A stretch of 64,000 bases of DNA from Dicyema japonicum. Its lineage: Eukaryota > Dicyemida > Rhombozoa > Dicyemidae. Position numbers and translations under genes: made by a program. The number at the start of each line of letters is the position of its first letter. Within the stretch, counting starts at the first letter, position 1. Positions 37,248 to 48,619 of the stretch are shown one piece after another. The notes below the pieces were generated by a model. It searched no databases. It had not been told where the DNA came from and was given only the letters and a program-made list of their open reading frames with translations. The DNA is taken from positions 1,634,133-1,698,132 of the forward strand of contig RDEW01000006.1 of assembly GCA_011109175.1 (NCBI GenBank). Direction: 5' to 3'.

Positions 37248-38500
37248 ATGGAGGGATCTCGTACATTTTTCATGTATATTCTGAAATATAACCAGGAATC
37301 AAAATTCCGAATTGTTAAAGGAAAATGAGACACTAAAACAAAAATTCGAGTCAGTCAACAAAGAAATGAACGAAATTTTAGGGTACTTTAACGAACAGGA
37401 AATCCAAAAGGAAAATCGAGTATTTTTATTTTTCAACGAAGATCAAAGACGTGGAGACAAAAGCCGCAGAGAATTCAGTCTCACTTCAGGATAAAATCGA
37501 TACGATAGTTAGAGATAAATTTATTTAGACTAAAGAGTCTCAGGAAGAAATCAAACAGATTAGGGAGAGGGCTGAAGAAACTGAGAGGGAGTTCGAACAG
37601 GTCCGCTCTGAACTGAACTCCCTGAACGAATTCTACAATATGAGAGAGAAGATAGCCAACGAAATGGAGACGGTAAGTTCTAGTTTAAGGATAGATCAAA
37701 GATTCGGTCGAAAGAACTCTGCAGGAGCACAGAAAGGAAGTCGAGAACATTAAGAAGGAGCATCAAAAAGAACTGGTAACCAAAATCCACAATTTAGTCA
37801 AAAATAAAAGAGTACATGTTGAGGGAGATAGAGAGAATCAAATTGAGGGCTTTGGACGAGGCTTTGAGGTTTTGATAAAGGGGGACAATAGAAACATTCA
37901 AGAAGCCGAAAAGGTGGTGTACAAAGAGAATCTGCGACTGAGTGATCTCGCAGTCGAAAATAATGCAGTGATCGCTAAACTAAGAGCTCGTCTTCATCTG
38001 AAAGGACAGGATATTTTGGATCTTAAAAATGAAAACGAAATTTTGAGCAAAGACATGAAAATTCTGGCCATCAACAAATTTAAAAGTCGAGAAGATAACC
38101 AAAGGGTACTGACGACCGATTATTGTTAGTTGGAGTACAAAGTAAACGAGTTGGAGGAGATCTCCAATACCATGAGGAAAGAGCATAGAGTGACCAACGA
38201 GGGGATTAATCAGAAGTGGAGGAAAGACACCAAAGAGTGTGTTGAAGAGAATAATAAACTGAAGCTCATCTTGAAGGAAGTCCTCAGGGAGAACAAAGCT
38301 GTACGAGTGGTCAATATTTGAAGCTCAAAAAGCTCTCTTCCAGGCAACTCAAGTCCAGAACGGATATTGAAAAGTTCTTTCTTGAAAGTCTTGATTATGC
38401 AAGAGATCGATCGGACCTGGACACGTGGCATAATAGATTTAATTTAAAGAGAGGAGACTGGCTCAAAACAGCTCAGATTACCGTCACTGAATTTGTCTAA
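37248..38500 (+). CDS. BBOF1/CCDC176-like ciliary coiled-coil protein
   Basis: Nine exons joined by eight introns of 21-24 nt (37,274-295; 37,420-441; 37,508-528; 37,673-694; 37,776-797; 37,869-891; 38,106-129; 38,301-323) give 1,074 nt, 357 residues, with no frameshift. ATG at 37,248 opens MEGSRTFFMNQNSELLKENE. Nearly the whole chain is heptad-patterned coiled coil rich in Glu, Lys and Leu. Near the C-terminus RTDIEKFFLESLDYARD precedes a short non-coiled tail ending QITVTEFV. The long coiled coil plus the RT.(V/I)E.FF..AL-like segment recall basal body orientation factor 1 (DUF4515), which acts at ciliary basal bodies and would suit a ciliated animal. That identity is tentative; a coiled-coil protein is certain. 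Confidence 0.85.
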
Positions 38501-38599
38501 AAGAAGTGAGATTGTTGATAGCAACAGGTACTCGATATTTGAAATTTATTTATTTAATTATTTAAAAAATAAATAATTTGAAATTTAGATTTGAGAATT

Positions 38600-39530
38600 T
38601 AACGTGGGAACAGAAAGAAAAGATTATTAGATATATGTTTGCTAGAATTAACAGCAACTAAATTTTAATATAAACTAATATCCTTGATTTTCTAAAATTA
38701 CCCCTCAATTAACCCATAAGAGGTTTTAATAACTGTCGGCAAATCGTTTAGTCTTGGATAACTGAATTCTTGAAGCATCCACGTCAGAATGATACTGAAG
38801 CGACTCGATGGTCGTTGGATTTGAATATCTGTTATTTTTTTCTTTGTTTTTTTTCAAAGCTACTTTATTTAATTCACATACCTTAGAAGAGATAAGACAT
38901 GAACATATACAACCTCTTCATCTGGTTTGCTTCGTCCAAATTGTAATGAGTCTTTCGGACGACTGCATGTGAAGCATTTAGATTCTGGAGGCTCTTTATG
39001 ATGGCATGCGTCCCATTTCTAAAGTAGCAGTGTTTATGTCGAATTTGCCGACATTAAATTGCGGTTTTCAATCGGTCTTCCACATTTTCCAGTTTCAGTT
39101 TAGACTTGGAGGTTAAGGTTGAACTGGATAGTTAGACTTCATTTGGAAATCTATCTACGTATTTACTAACTTTTGTTTGGTCCTAACCCGCAAAGTCCTG
39201 ATGACCCCAGATTTTATTTTTACTTTATTATGAGATCATTTTTAAAAATTACCTTTTTCTTTAAAATATTGATTTTTTGCGGGCAAGCAGATTACCACGG
39301 CCTATCACGTGGTCTCTAAGTTCAAAGCTTTTCCGTGATTCCATTGAATTCAGTTGAGAATTTAAAAAACTTGGATCACGATTGGAGTCTACTTTCAGTT
39401 CTGTTAGGATCAGGTGACACTTGGAGGAGAATCGAATAACGCAACATTTACCAGAATTTTCTACATTTTACGTCTGATATTGATTAATACAATTGAGCGG
39501 GAAACTTTTGTAATTATTTATAAATCAATC
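38600..39530. other. AT-rich gap, nothing recognised
   Basis: Downstream of the coiled-coil gene. Only short ORFs and no repeat assigned. Confidence 0.4.
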
Positions 39531-39536
39531 TTTAGA

Positions 39537-39900
39537 TCAGTGTTTCTCAACCTTTTTTTCGTATCGCCCCTATTTATTTTTAAACCTCAAGACCACCAAG
39601 AAAGAAAGTATTAACTCGCTGAATTAAGTGATTCCAGCCTCCAACATCTCTCGAATTCTCTTCGAATGCTCCGCCGGTGAATTAACAGCGATCCTGAAGT
39701 GTCTTCTTTTATTTCTGCAGAGGAATTCTATCGGAGTGCACTTTTTTAATGCCGATTTGAATTCCTCCGCATAAATCACCCTCTCTGTGAATAGGTTTCC
39801 TAGCTCATTGCATATACGTAGGAAACCCTGGCCATTTCTCACCTTCTCCTCATCTGAAAAGAGACTAAGGGTGGATGTGGAGTTCATACGCTCGACTACG
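39537..39900. mobile_element. hAT-like terminus plus open frame
   Basis: cagtgtttctcaaccttttt at 39,538 is a clean hAT-type terminus (CAGTGTTTCTCAACC). Downstream the minus strand is open for 87 codons: MNSTSTLSLFSDEEKVRNGQ, RICNELGNLFTERVIYAEEF, ending SPAEHSKRIREMLEAGI. The ORF looks coding, but I do not recognise it. Its position just inside a terminus, as at 35.3 kb, suggests the C-terminus of a transposon protein. The other end of the element was not found. Confidence 0.45.
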
Positions 39901-40129
39901 CTCGACTCTCGTAGAAGTAATCACCCGCATAATAACTAAAATTTGTAATTTAAATTTTAAGTAAAATTTATTATTTTTAAATAATTTTTATTAAAAGACC
40001 CTTGACTTTGGTGGAGATTTACCAGATGCTCTGAAAATATTTACAGACACAATCAGAAAAGGCGATTGATAATAAATGAAGTGTTCCATCTAGACAATTT
40101 TAGGCAAAACATGTGCTCGTATTAATTTA

Positions 40130-40500
40130 AAGCTTAGAAATTCCATGAGTCCGTTAAGTTTTTGATTACATAATGCGTTTTCAATTTTGGGAGTGAACAC
40201 TCTCGACCGAAATGAAATTATTCAAAGACCAGACATAGAACGAAACAACTAATCCCGTGATACTGACGCGTTCCAGTAGAGCCCTCATCAAAAATAATGA
40301 TCCAGAGGACATTTTCCTCGGAAACTGAAGTCGACCCCAGACTTTGTCGTTAGGGAGCGAAATAGTCACCCGATGGAATGAAGAGGTGGATACTTTTTAA
40401 TACAGGCCAGCCATTTGGCGTCTCATGAGTTAGATAAAATACTCCATCAGAAGGAAGGAAGAGAAATTTTCAATAAAGTAGTCACGTGGCACAACACGGC
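40130..40500 (-). repeat. Family F repeat, coding-like copy
   Basis: The minus strand contains TISLPNDKVWGRLQFP and LMRALLERVSITGLVVSFY, aligned with the 36.7-kb copy. The DNA gatccagaggacattt and agggagcgaaatagtcac is shared almost exactly with 36,860-36,930. It is interrupted by stops. Confidence 0.5.
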
Positions 40501-40555
40501 CGTTGATTCCTCTTGACTCAAAGAAACCTTCATTAATTAACACCAGACTTAATAA

Positions 40556-40830
40556 AAAGTCAAATATTTGCCAGACTCACAAATGCCGGTGTGGTGGTAT
40601 TGTCGTCTGTTATGGAAATCATGCCCTCTCTTGTCGAAGAAGTACAGGACGAGTCCCAAGACATTAGACAATCAACGGAATTGTTAAGCAATCCCTGGAG
40701 TCTGCTGTATGCCTCTTCATCCTTGAACCTGTTGGTTTGGACAGAGGAGACGGAAAATGGCCTTCCGGAATCACAATTTTTCCATTCGAGGAGGCGAATT
40801 TTTTGAAAACAATGAGGGAAAATGAGATAA
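40556..40830 (+). mobile_element. LINE-A C-terminal domain fragment
   Basis: The plus frame reads THKCRCGGIVVCYGNHALSC, then RRSTGRVPRH, a stop, and then LEPVGLDRGDGKWPSGITIF and PFEE. This is the Cys/His patch and the KRPDG..(I/L)-type segment that follow RT in LINE-A. The copy is close to the one at 43.2 kb at the nucleotide level (e.g. gactcacaa.tgcc.gtgtgg). Confidence 0.6.
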
Positions 40831-41305
40831 AATACGAAGCGATGCCTGATCGGTTCACGTTCTACCTCATCGTTGTTGAGACAACAGGGTGAATAAGCGG
40901 GAATCGCTACGTTTCCTAAAAAAATTGGACGTTTAGCTACATTAAAGAGCCACGACACACGTGAGACTCGGTGGCTTTTCCAGTTGAGATCGCGAGGGGA
41001 AATTATGTGGAGGGACTATTTTATTCACCTTCTCAGGTGACGCTAGTGCCAGGAAGGTGTGAAAAAGGATAATTTTCTCTCCCCATTAGAGGGTTTTCAC
41101 TACTGGGGAATAATACGAAACGGTAGGTTTTTCCACCGACTATTACCCATACAAAATAAATCAAAACAGATGATCTTTGAAGATAAGTACCAGATACTTT
41201 GGTTCGGTTTTTGAAACCTCGAATAAGATTTTCGATTGTTTCACCAACAGCACAACCATAGGGGAATCGTAATATGAGGATTTATCACGTAAGCAAGCTT
41301 TATAG

Positions 41306-42756
41306 CAGAGGTTGTCAAACGTGTGCCGCGAGACAATTTCTAGTGTGCCGCCTGCCAAATACAAATTTGAATAAATCTATATACATTTTTTGACCTAATT
41401 AATTTAAAAATATAAACAAATTAAAATAATTACTAAAATTAAAATAATCATTTTTTTATTATATATTAAATGACATTTACATTGGTTAACCATTATTTAT
41501 TAATTTTTTAATAACGTGCGCATCAACGTGCTATGGGTAAATCAGTTTGTCGTTCTTATAAAAATTTCTATTTGTCATTTGGATTTATATGCAAAGATAA
41601 AAATGAACTACCTCAATGTCTAATTTGCATTGAAGTCTTGGCAAATGATGCTATGGTTCCTAGCAAACTAAAGAGATATTTTACTTCCAAGCATTCGGAC
41701 TATTCCGAAAAATCTGTGGATTATTTTATCCATTTGAAAAAACAACACAAGTATTATTCAGTTTTTACTATGAATCGTAGATCTAGTCAAATGATGTTCA
41801 GTAGAAACTTTTGTAAACACAGAGGAATCATTGAAATGTTCATACCTGATCTCAGAATTGATAGCAAAACAACTAAAACCTCACACTATTGGCGAAAACT
41901 TGATAATCCCTGCTTGTCGTATTATTGCTCGGACTATGTTTGGTCATAAGCATGAACAAAAAATAATGAAGATACCTTTGTCAGAAAACACTGTTTCTCG
42001 TCGGATTTGTGCTTTGTCGGAGAATATTGAAAATAATGTCTCATTTTCTATTAAAGAAACTCGGTTTTCATTACAACTTGATGAATCCACGGATATTTTT
42101 CCTAATACGAATGGTTTATTTTTTATTTTTTTATAATAAGGATATAATGGTGAATCGATAAAGGGACTGATTAATGAACATTTAATAATTTTGGAAAACA
42201 AATTGGATGCTTATTTTCCAGACTTGGAAATTGAAAAATTCGATTTTTTTAAAATATTTTTTAGATACGAAATCCTTTGTTTGTGTAGAATCAACAATTA
42301 TCTGTTAAAGAAAATGAAGAACTTATTGCACTGTTTAATGATCGATCCTTAAAATTAATGATGAGGGAGTTAGACATTGGAGAATTCTGGATATATATTC
42401 GAAACATATATCCCAGTTTATCAAAACAAGCATAATTTTACAGTTTTCAACGACCTATTTATGCGAAACAGGTTTTTCTACGCTGCATAATATGAAATAT
42501 AACAAACGTGAAAATTTGAGAAACATTGATGTTGAAATGTGGATGGCTTTGTCAACTATTCGACCTGATATTGATGATATGTTCAAAAACAATAATAATT
42601 AAGATTTCATTTTTTTATTAATAAAAATTTATGCATTAAATTACCAATTTTTGTACTTAGTTTTACACATCTTAAAATTTTAATTTTTTAATGTGTGCCG
42701 TGGATTATTTTTTTTACGATTAGTGTGCCGCGAGAACTATTTTTTGAAAAGCTCTG
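41306..42756 (+). mobile_element. hAT transposon (ZBED5-like transposase type)
   Basis: The element is bounded by inverted ends: CAGAGGTTGTCAAACG at 41,306 and, inverted, CAGAGCTTTTCAAAAA ending at 42,756. It is flanked by a perfect 8-bp target duplication, CTTTATAG, at 41,298-41,305 and 42,757-42,764. This matches hAT target-site length. Near each end gtgtgccgcgag occurs as a subterminal repeat. At 1,451 bp it is too short for an autonomous copy, because the middle of the transposase gene has been lost. Confidence 0.9.
41533..42602 (+). pseudogene. hAT transposase remnant, ZBED5/FAM200-like
   Basis: Three in-order pieces in different frames. The first, from ATG 41,533 (MGKSVCRSYKNFYLSFGFIC), carries a BED-type zinc-finger pattern with PQCLICIE and later KHSDY. 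The second, near 41.83-42.09 kb, contains KPHTIGENLIIPACRIIA, IPLSENTVSRRI and LQLDESTDI, matching the start of the catalytic core of this hAT group. The third (42,450-42,602) reads TTYLCETGFSTLHNMKY ... LSTIRPDIDDM, the C-terminal dimerisation segment. A single-base shift sits near 42,434. Much of the central catalytic region is deleted, so no active enzyme can be made. Confidence 0.8.
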
Positions 42757-43094
42757 CTTTATAGCAAAATTACGCGTTTTCTCAAATTCCTTGAGAGTTA
42801 AGTCTCTCCTTCTTGAGTCATACCATCCGAACATTCCTGGAAGTATTTCGGAGTTGAAGACATAAACAAGGGCCTCCCTCTGACTCGAGCTTTAACTTTC
42901 TTACTCAGAACGGAGAGTTTATCCCAGGTTCTGGGCGGACTTGTGTTATATTGGAAGGACTCAGCTTCTGAGATAGTGGGACTAGTTACGCTTAATTGGA
43001 TTATTTAAATTATTACTAAATGCTTGAGATCTTCTATTTTATAGAATTATTTTAGAATCGATTTAATTTTAATTATTCAAATGTGAAAGGCTTC

Positions 43095-43400
43095 TGAATC
43101 ATCCACACGAAGATGCGAATGGAGTGGCGCTTGATCAATGCCCTCCCAGTCGGTAGCGTCGGCGCTCACCTTGATGACGATACTGTCCTCACCGGTAACT
43201 TCATCAGACTTGGACTGAAGATTGGCCAGACTCACAAGTGCCTGTGTGGTGGCACCGTCGACTGTTATGAACATCATGCTCTTTCTTGCCGAAGAAGTGC
43301 AGGACGATTGCCAAACATAAGGCGATCAAAGGAATTGATAAGCGAACCCTGGAGTCTACTGGATACCCTCCATACTTGAACCTGTTGGCTAAAAGTTAAT
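43095..43400 (+). mobile_element. LINE-A C-terminal domain fragment
   Basis: The frame INALPVGSVGAHLDDDTVL is followed by IRLGLKIGQTHKCLCGGTVD and HHALSCRRSAGRLPN. The order R.GL..G..HKC.CG..VD..G.H.LSC is that of the domain after RT in LINE-A. It extends further upstream than the 40.6-kb copy and is one of the better-preserved pieces. Confidence 0.6.
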
Positions 43401-44424
43401 TGGGATCGCTGGTGGATCACTCGAAGGGAGTCTGGGAGTTACTAGATTCACTACCCTTCGTAGAAAATAATATATGCTCCTAAATCTGACCTAACCCAAA
43501 CATTGGGGGTAATTTCGTATAAAATAGTGATACAAAACTAAATATCTGTTCGAAATGTAGCCACAGTCTCCAAGTAATATAAAGGGGGGACAGCACCCTC
43601 AGGAGCGCTGCTTGTAGACAACCCTTAGCAACAGAGTCTATAAAAGCTGCACAATCCGAGATCTTAAAGGCTGTAATACAAAAAAATATTAAAAAGAAAA
43701 ATTGTTAAAGTCACGAGTTAATGAATCCACGGAAGGGGTGCCCAACGTGTTATTCGGTTTTCGTAATCGATAGTGAAGTGACGGCTTAATTAAAAACAAC
43801 TCTAACTGCGAACTCACTCAGTTTGCAAATACAGAACATGGCTATTTCTGTAGTTTCACTGGTTATCTGCCATCTAAAGCCATCGCTATTCAGTTCCCTC
43901 TCTATTGTAATTCCAAGATCTGCAGTGAACCCTCGAGGGATCAGTATTATTTCCCAAAATTTCTGAACTGAGTGTCACATTATACCTTGTAAGTGTCTAT
44001 CGTTCCCGGGAGATTGATATCTGTCGAAAAATACATGTCTTGGAATATACTACTACCATTATTAATAGAAGAGTCTAAATTACAGAGAGGAAAACAACAT
44101 TCCATGATGGCATACCCACGATTAATCCAATTTATATTGTTATCGACTATTTTAATGCTAATTTTTTCAGATTTGTTGACGAGTTCCTGTATTTCCTATA
44201 GACTTAGAAAATCAATGTCTGTTATTATTAGAATTGATTTCCACTAAGATTTCATTAATTTATCAACCCGTCTATAAGGAAGTTACTGTATTCAGTTCCC
44301 ACGGTCGCAGAAGGGAAATTCCTATCAATGCCACACAAGTACATTCTGAATTACCGGAAAGGGACGAACATGTCAAGCCTTTGAAGCTGCGAGAATCAAT
44401 CTAGTGGAGTAGGAGAGAAATGAT

Positions 44425-44565
44425 CATTTTGCATCCACTTTGGCCAGTTGAGACAGATGGATCACATGAAGCAACTCTAGTAGAACATGGGAAGAGGGGG
44501 AACAAAGGAAAGAAAGAGAAATCTTCAATCAAGCAGCCACATGGCAGCATGTGAAATTTCGTGTC
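44425..44565 (+). repeat. Family F repeat core
   Basis: ttggccagttgagacagatggatcaca ... aggaaagaaagagaaatcttcaatcaagcagccacatgg matches in order the cores at 36.96-37.04 and 40.41-40.50 kb, with the aatcaattagccacatgaa-type end. Confidence 0.5.
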
Positions 44566-44911
44566 TCTTAAATTGTATTAAGAATCCAACGGGATATCAG
44601 CAACGTATGTAGACGAGTAGTCCTCTGAGGGTCTTTGGGATCATTGTTCATAAGGCAACGATCTCAGGAAGTTAGTACTTTGTTGCTCCAAAGACTCAAA
44701 CGACACGGGAGGATACGAGGTCGGGTTTTCTTTCAGTGCAAGTGCTGTTTTTTGACAATAGGAGGATTTGCGGAATTTCTACGGAGGTGCATTGCAGTTA
44801 TAACGACCAAATTGGACTCTTCCAGATATTATGGGGGTAGAGACTATAATTTAAATTTTTATTTGTTTAAATATATAATAAATTGGCGGTACTTTGATTT
44901 CTTGTGATGTG

Positions 44912-45556
44912 ATGAGGCGAAATAATCAAACACTCAGAAGAGCAGTTTCCTTGGAAAATGTGACTGTTAGCCGAATAAGAAGAAATCATTCTCTCGATCC
45001 AATCAATTCCACAAGAAGTTCAATTTCTTCACCAAAGTCTGAAGTCCACATTATCGAATACAGTCGCTACATCCGCTCGCTCAAAACCTTAGAAGAAATA
45101 GACGCAGAATCTGACATCTCCCACTGACTGTAATTCTCAATTCTTACATTTAGTCCAAGGTATTCCAGAAAAGGGAACAACTCGCAGAGACGAGACAAAA
45201 ACACGTGCAAATTAAACTGGAGTTGACTCAGGGAACGATCTCTGATCATTATCGTAAATACTATCGAGTAAATTCCGTGATAACAGCAGAGAGTGTGGTT
45301 GGTTTGCCGTGAATTGGGAGCCGACATAATAAACGGGGGAAAGCTGAAGCGATTTTTGCCGGATAACGCGGTTATTCTAGAAAATTGGACTCATGTGGCC
45401 TTAGAGATGTTAAAGTGTCGCATATCTGGGCTCTTGGAGGACTCTAAATCTCTACTGGGCTCCTCGATGGGAGGAGAGGAATTTTTGGCTGATTTGGAAG
45501 CGGGATATGAGTTCGGGGACCAGAAAGGATCTATGTTGAGGCTGATTGACGAGTGA
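44912..45556 (+). CDS. Unrecognised helical protein, 199 residues
   Basis: ATG at 44,912 opens a basic, Ser/Arg-rich N-terminus (MRRNNQTLRRAVSLENVTVS). Introns of 24 nt (45,130-45,153) and 22 nt (45,268-45,289, gtaaattc...cagcag) join three exons. The second exon is heptad-like (VFQKREQLAETRQKHVQIKL). The last encodes RRVWLVCRELGADIINGGKL, ENWTHVALEMLKCRISGLL and ends GSMLRLIDE. In exon 1 the frame needs one extra C in the CCC at 45,120-45,122. The exon sum of 599 nt is one short of a multiple of three. No homologue is recognised. It probably forms a coiled-coil adaptor or complex subunit. Two phase-consistent introns make it a convincing gene. Confidence 0.65.
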
Positions 45557-45559
45557 GGC

Positions 45560-46870
45560 TTAGAGAGTAAATTTAGACTGGAGTCGCTTAGTAAATTGAT
45601 GGAGTTGTTGTTGGTTTTTATTAAGTTTGATAAATGTTCTGATTTTTGATTTTATTTGATTTTTGTAGGGGGTGTTTATTTGAGTGTCTGAGGGTAGAAT
45701 TTTGACACGTGGTTTGTTAGATTAGTTGTTGATTTTATTATTTTATGTTGTAGTGTTGATGATTGGGGATCGACGAAGCGGGTTTCCATTTTCTCACAGA
45801 CGCGAAGAAATCCAGAATTACCAAATTGGCAGTCAGAAAAATTTATAGAATGCTATTTCTTAATGCTTGAGTAGTTTATTCGCCACAAAAGTGGTTAATT
45901 AACTAGAAGGTTGTAATGTACCCTATTCCACAAATACCTCTCTTTCTTACCTCTTTTCATAGTTATAGGGTAACAGTTAACATGATTCTGGGTCAATGTT
46001 ATTCGACATTGAAGATATCGGAAAACCCTCTCTCGCTAGGGAACCATAAGATGCCGAAATAATAGCACCGTCACCAGACTTGCTATGTTGTCATGTTGTA
46101 ACACTGGGTATTTGGTCAAGGGTTTCTCTTTTTTTCTGTTCCTTATCTTGGCCATAAAGTCCACCTATCTCAGGTGACCTCCAGCCCCGGGAAGATACGA
46201 AAAAAGTTCATTTACTTCCTTTCACTCCATTGGAAGGGTTCCCACAGCTGCAAAGACTGTATGCTTTCTTTCCTTTCTCTGTTTCTTTGTGATATCGTAA
46301 AGTCCCTTCTGAGACCGTTGGAACTAAATATATTTAATTTGTCGCTAACTGTCTTCTCTTCATTGTATGCGCTAATACATTAGGAGTAGCAGCATATCGG
46401 CAATGGCTATAATTACAATCCAACCAACAGTTATTTAGGGAAAATAACCGATTTTACGGATGGTTTATTGATTTTTATAATAATTTTTCATTTAATTTAG
46501 AAAGTGTTGCAAAGGTGCCCACGCCGCAATACCAACTTTTAAGGCACTTGTGAGGAGAACGGGAGCCCTATTGACACCTCTGAAATTCCCAAAAAGTGTA
46601 TTGTAAATACAGGCTCAGACACCCTTCCAAAAAACCCCTTAACTTTTGTTAATAAATTGTTGTTGTTATTGAGATTGTTAGGACATTGGAAGGATTTTTA
46701 AAATATGTTGGGGCTCTTGACCAAACCAGACAGCTCTTTCCTGGATATTATGTCTCCTTTCGAATTGCAGCAGAATGGGTTCTACTGGAATTTCGTTAAT
46801 TAGAAAAAATTAATCAACGACAAAATTGATTAATGACGAGAAAATCAACTTTTAAATAACTTAATGCAAA
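45560..46870. other. Intergenic, 5' flank of the receptor gene
   Basis: Contains a family F copy (inverted) at about 46,165-46,260 with ttcactccattggaagggttcccacag. Otherwise no recognisable feature. No convincing TATA box or promoter motif can be assigned. Confidence 0.4.
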
Positions 46871-46879
46871 TTTACTTTA

Positions 46880-48553
46880 ATGATTTGTTAGTAAAATTTC
46901 TGATTTTAAGGGCTCCTCGGGCTGCTTTTCTCGTTCTGTCAAAACCTTACTCCAAAAATCATAATAAAGAAACCTCGCATCAAAGTCACTGTTAGCATCA
47001 AGACCACTTCTAAAAGTGATCTTATAAATTTTAGAGAACAGCTTCAACAATTGAAAGTCGGCCTATTGTCTCTGCACAGGTGAACCACGCCAATTTCCAA
47101 AACCCCCAAAGTTCCGGAATAACGAGGGGACCACACGTGGACGAGCACAATTTTAACTTATCCCCAGAGTAAATATTGCTGTCAGATTAAGCAAGAAAAT
47201 TATAAAAATGATCACTTCGGTGGAAGCCTGCCCCAATGTTTCATGCGTTGAAGATTTCTCCTCAAATATTTACAGCAATAAAATAATGGGGGATCCTTTT
47301 GACGTAGTCTTCGTCAAAGACTCCGTAAAAGTCATCCTTTCTATCTCCAATTTTCCAGGTATCAAAAATTGACTAAATCTAGTAAATTCTCAATTAACCG
47401 TGGCCGATCTTAAAAACTCTGACGTCCACATATACGGAATAATTTACTGCAAATTAAAAAACGGAAAAAAACGAGACCATCAACGCCACGGTGAGTTACA
47501 GCGTTTCAAACACCACTATGAAGGGACATTTATGCGTCTATTTCGACATGGTTTCTGAACAATGGTCCACTTTGGGATGCTCGGGAAGCTCTAAGAATGG
47601 AGTATTTGTTTGCACGTGCAATCACTTATCAGTCTTTGCCATCCTTGTGGTATCACTGGTTATCCTAATAGAACCCTAACGTGGAGAAGCGGTTGTCGCC
47701 TACACAGAAATACCAGCTATCGATGATATCGAAAATTGGATTGCTCCTCTCGGCTGCCTTTGAGTATCTGGCCATGGGACTGATATTTCTCTTCTGGAAG
47801 TAATAGTCTGAGTTACTTCCAAGGAATTCTAAAAAATCCATTACTCAGATGTACTTTCTTCAGCTGTGTTTTTGTCTTTACATGCTCAATTTCTCTTTTC
47901 TAGGGATTACGTCGGGTATAGACGATTTATCATGCAAAATCAGTGGATGTTTCCTCCACTACTTCCTGCTTGCCTCGTTCTTTTGGATGTGTGCCAACGC
48001 CTTCTACCACTACATGATCCTGGTTAAAGTGATTGGGTTGAATTTCACGATACTCAAAATACTGACCCCCCTGGCCACGTGGAGTATTCATATTTTACCA
48101 ATTTAGTTCTACCGGCTGTCATAGTCCTGCTATCCTACGAATTGAGCGATAACTTGTACCATATCAAAGACAACATGTAAGCCCACGTGATAATTTTAGC
48201 TGTTGGATTCGCGGGACTTCACTCTATCTGTCTGTTTACCTTCCAATAATAATCGTGATCGTGATAAATATTTACATTTTTATTAAAATCTTATTAACTT
48301 TTGAAGGAAACATACCTCTTCCCAGGAAAAAGAGGATGAAGACATTATTTCTGCTTTTTATGTCATTTGGTACCCCATGAGGCTGATTCTAGGATTCACG
48401 TGGGTTTTTGGTTTCGTCATGTTGTTTCAAACAAGCGTGATTATCATTTATATATTTTGTGCTCTTAATGCATTCCAGGGATTTTTTATAATCTTATTTC
48501 GGTCATTTGACGACCCCTTTTTGAGGAATTTAATATGTCCCTATGTTTACTAA
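46880..48553 (+). CDS. Adhesion-type GPCR with GAIN/GPS region and 7TM
   Basis: ATG at 46,880 plus a 24-nt intron yields a signal peptide (MIWLLGLLFSFC). The following ~60 codons (to HR at 47,079) and the GAIN part from ~47.2 kb are joined by introns I could not fix. From there introns of 22-24 nt fit (47,359-382; 47,650-671; 47,800-823; 48,084-106; 48,177-199; 48,370-392). The GPS reads CVYFDMVSEQWSTLGC ... CTCNHLSVFAIL with the HL-S cleavage site intact. Seven helices follow: KIGLLLSAAFEYLAMGL; MYFLQLCFCLYML; CFLHYFLLASFFWMCANAFY; TWILPAVIVLLS; YLPIIIVIVINIYIF; FGFTWVFGFVMLF; FCALNAFQGFFIIL. The ECL2 Cys-Trp (CW) is present. One extra A in the A7 run at 47,465-47,471 breaks the GAIN frame. 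It is a self-cleaved surface receptor; the ligand is unknown. Confidence 0.8.
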
Positions 48554-48619
48554 TATTTCTAATATAAAGTAATTAATTTAATTTTAATATTATTAATTTC
48601 TGAAAATTTTTTAAATTTT

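Noticed and set aside
48290-48392. Frameshift between TM5 and TM6 of the GPCR
   Set aside because: An apparent frame change disappears when the 23-nt intron at 48,370-48,392 is removed, joining MSFG to FTWVFG.
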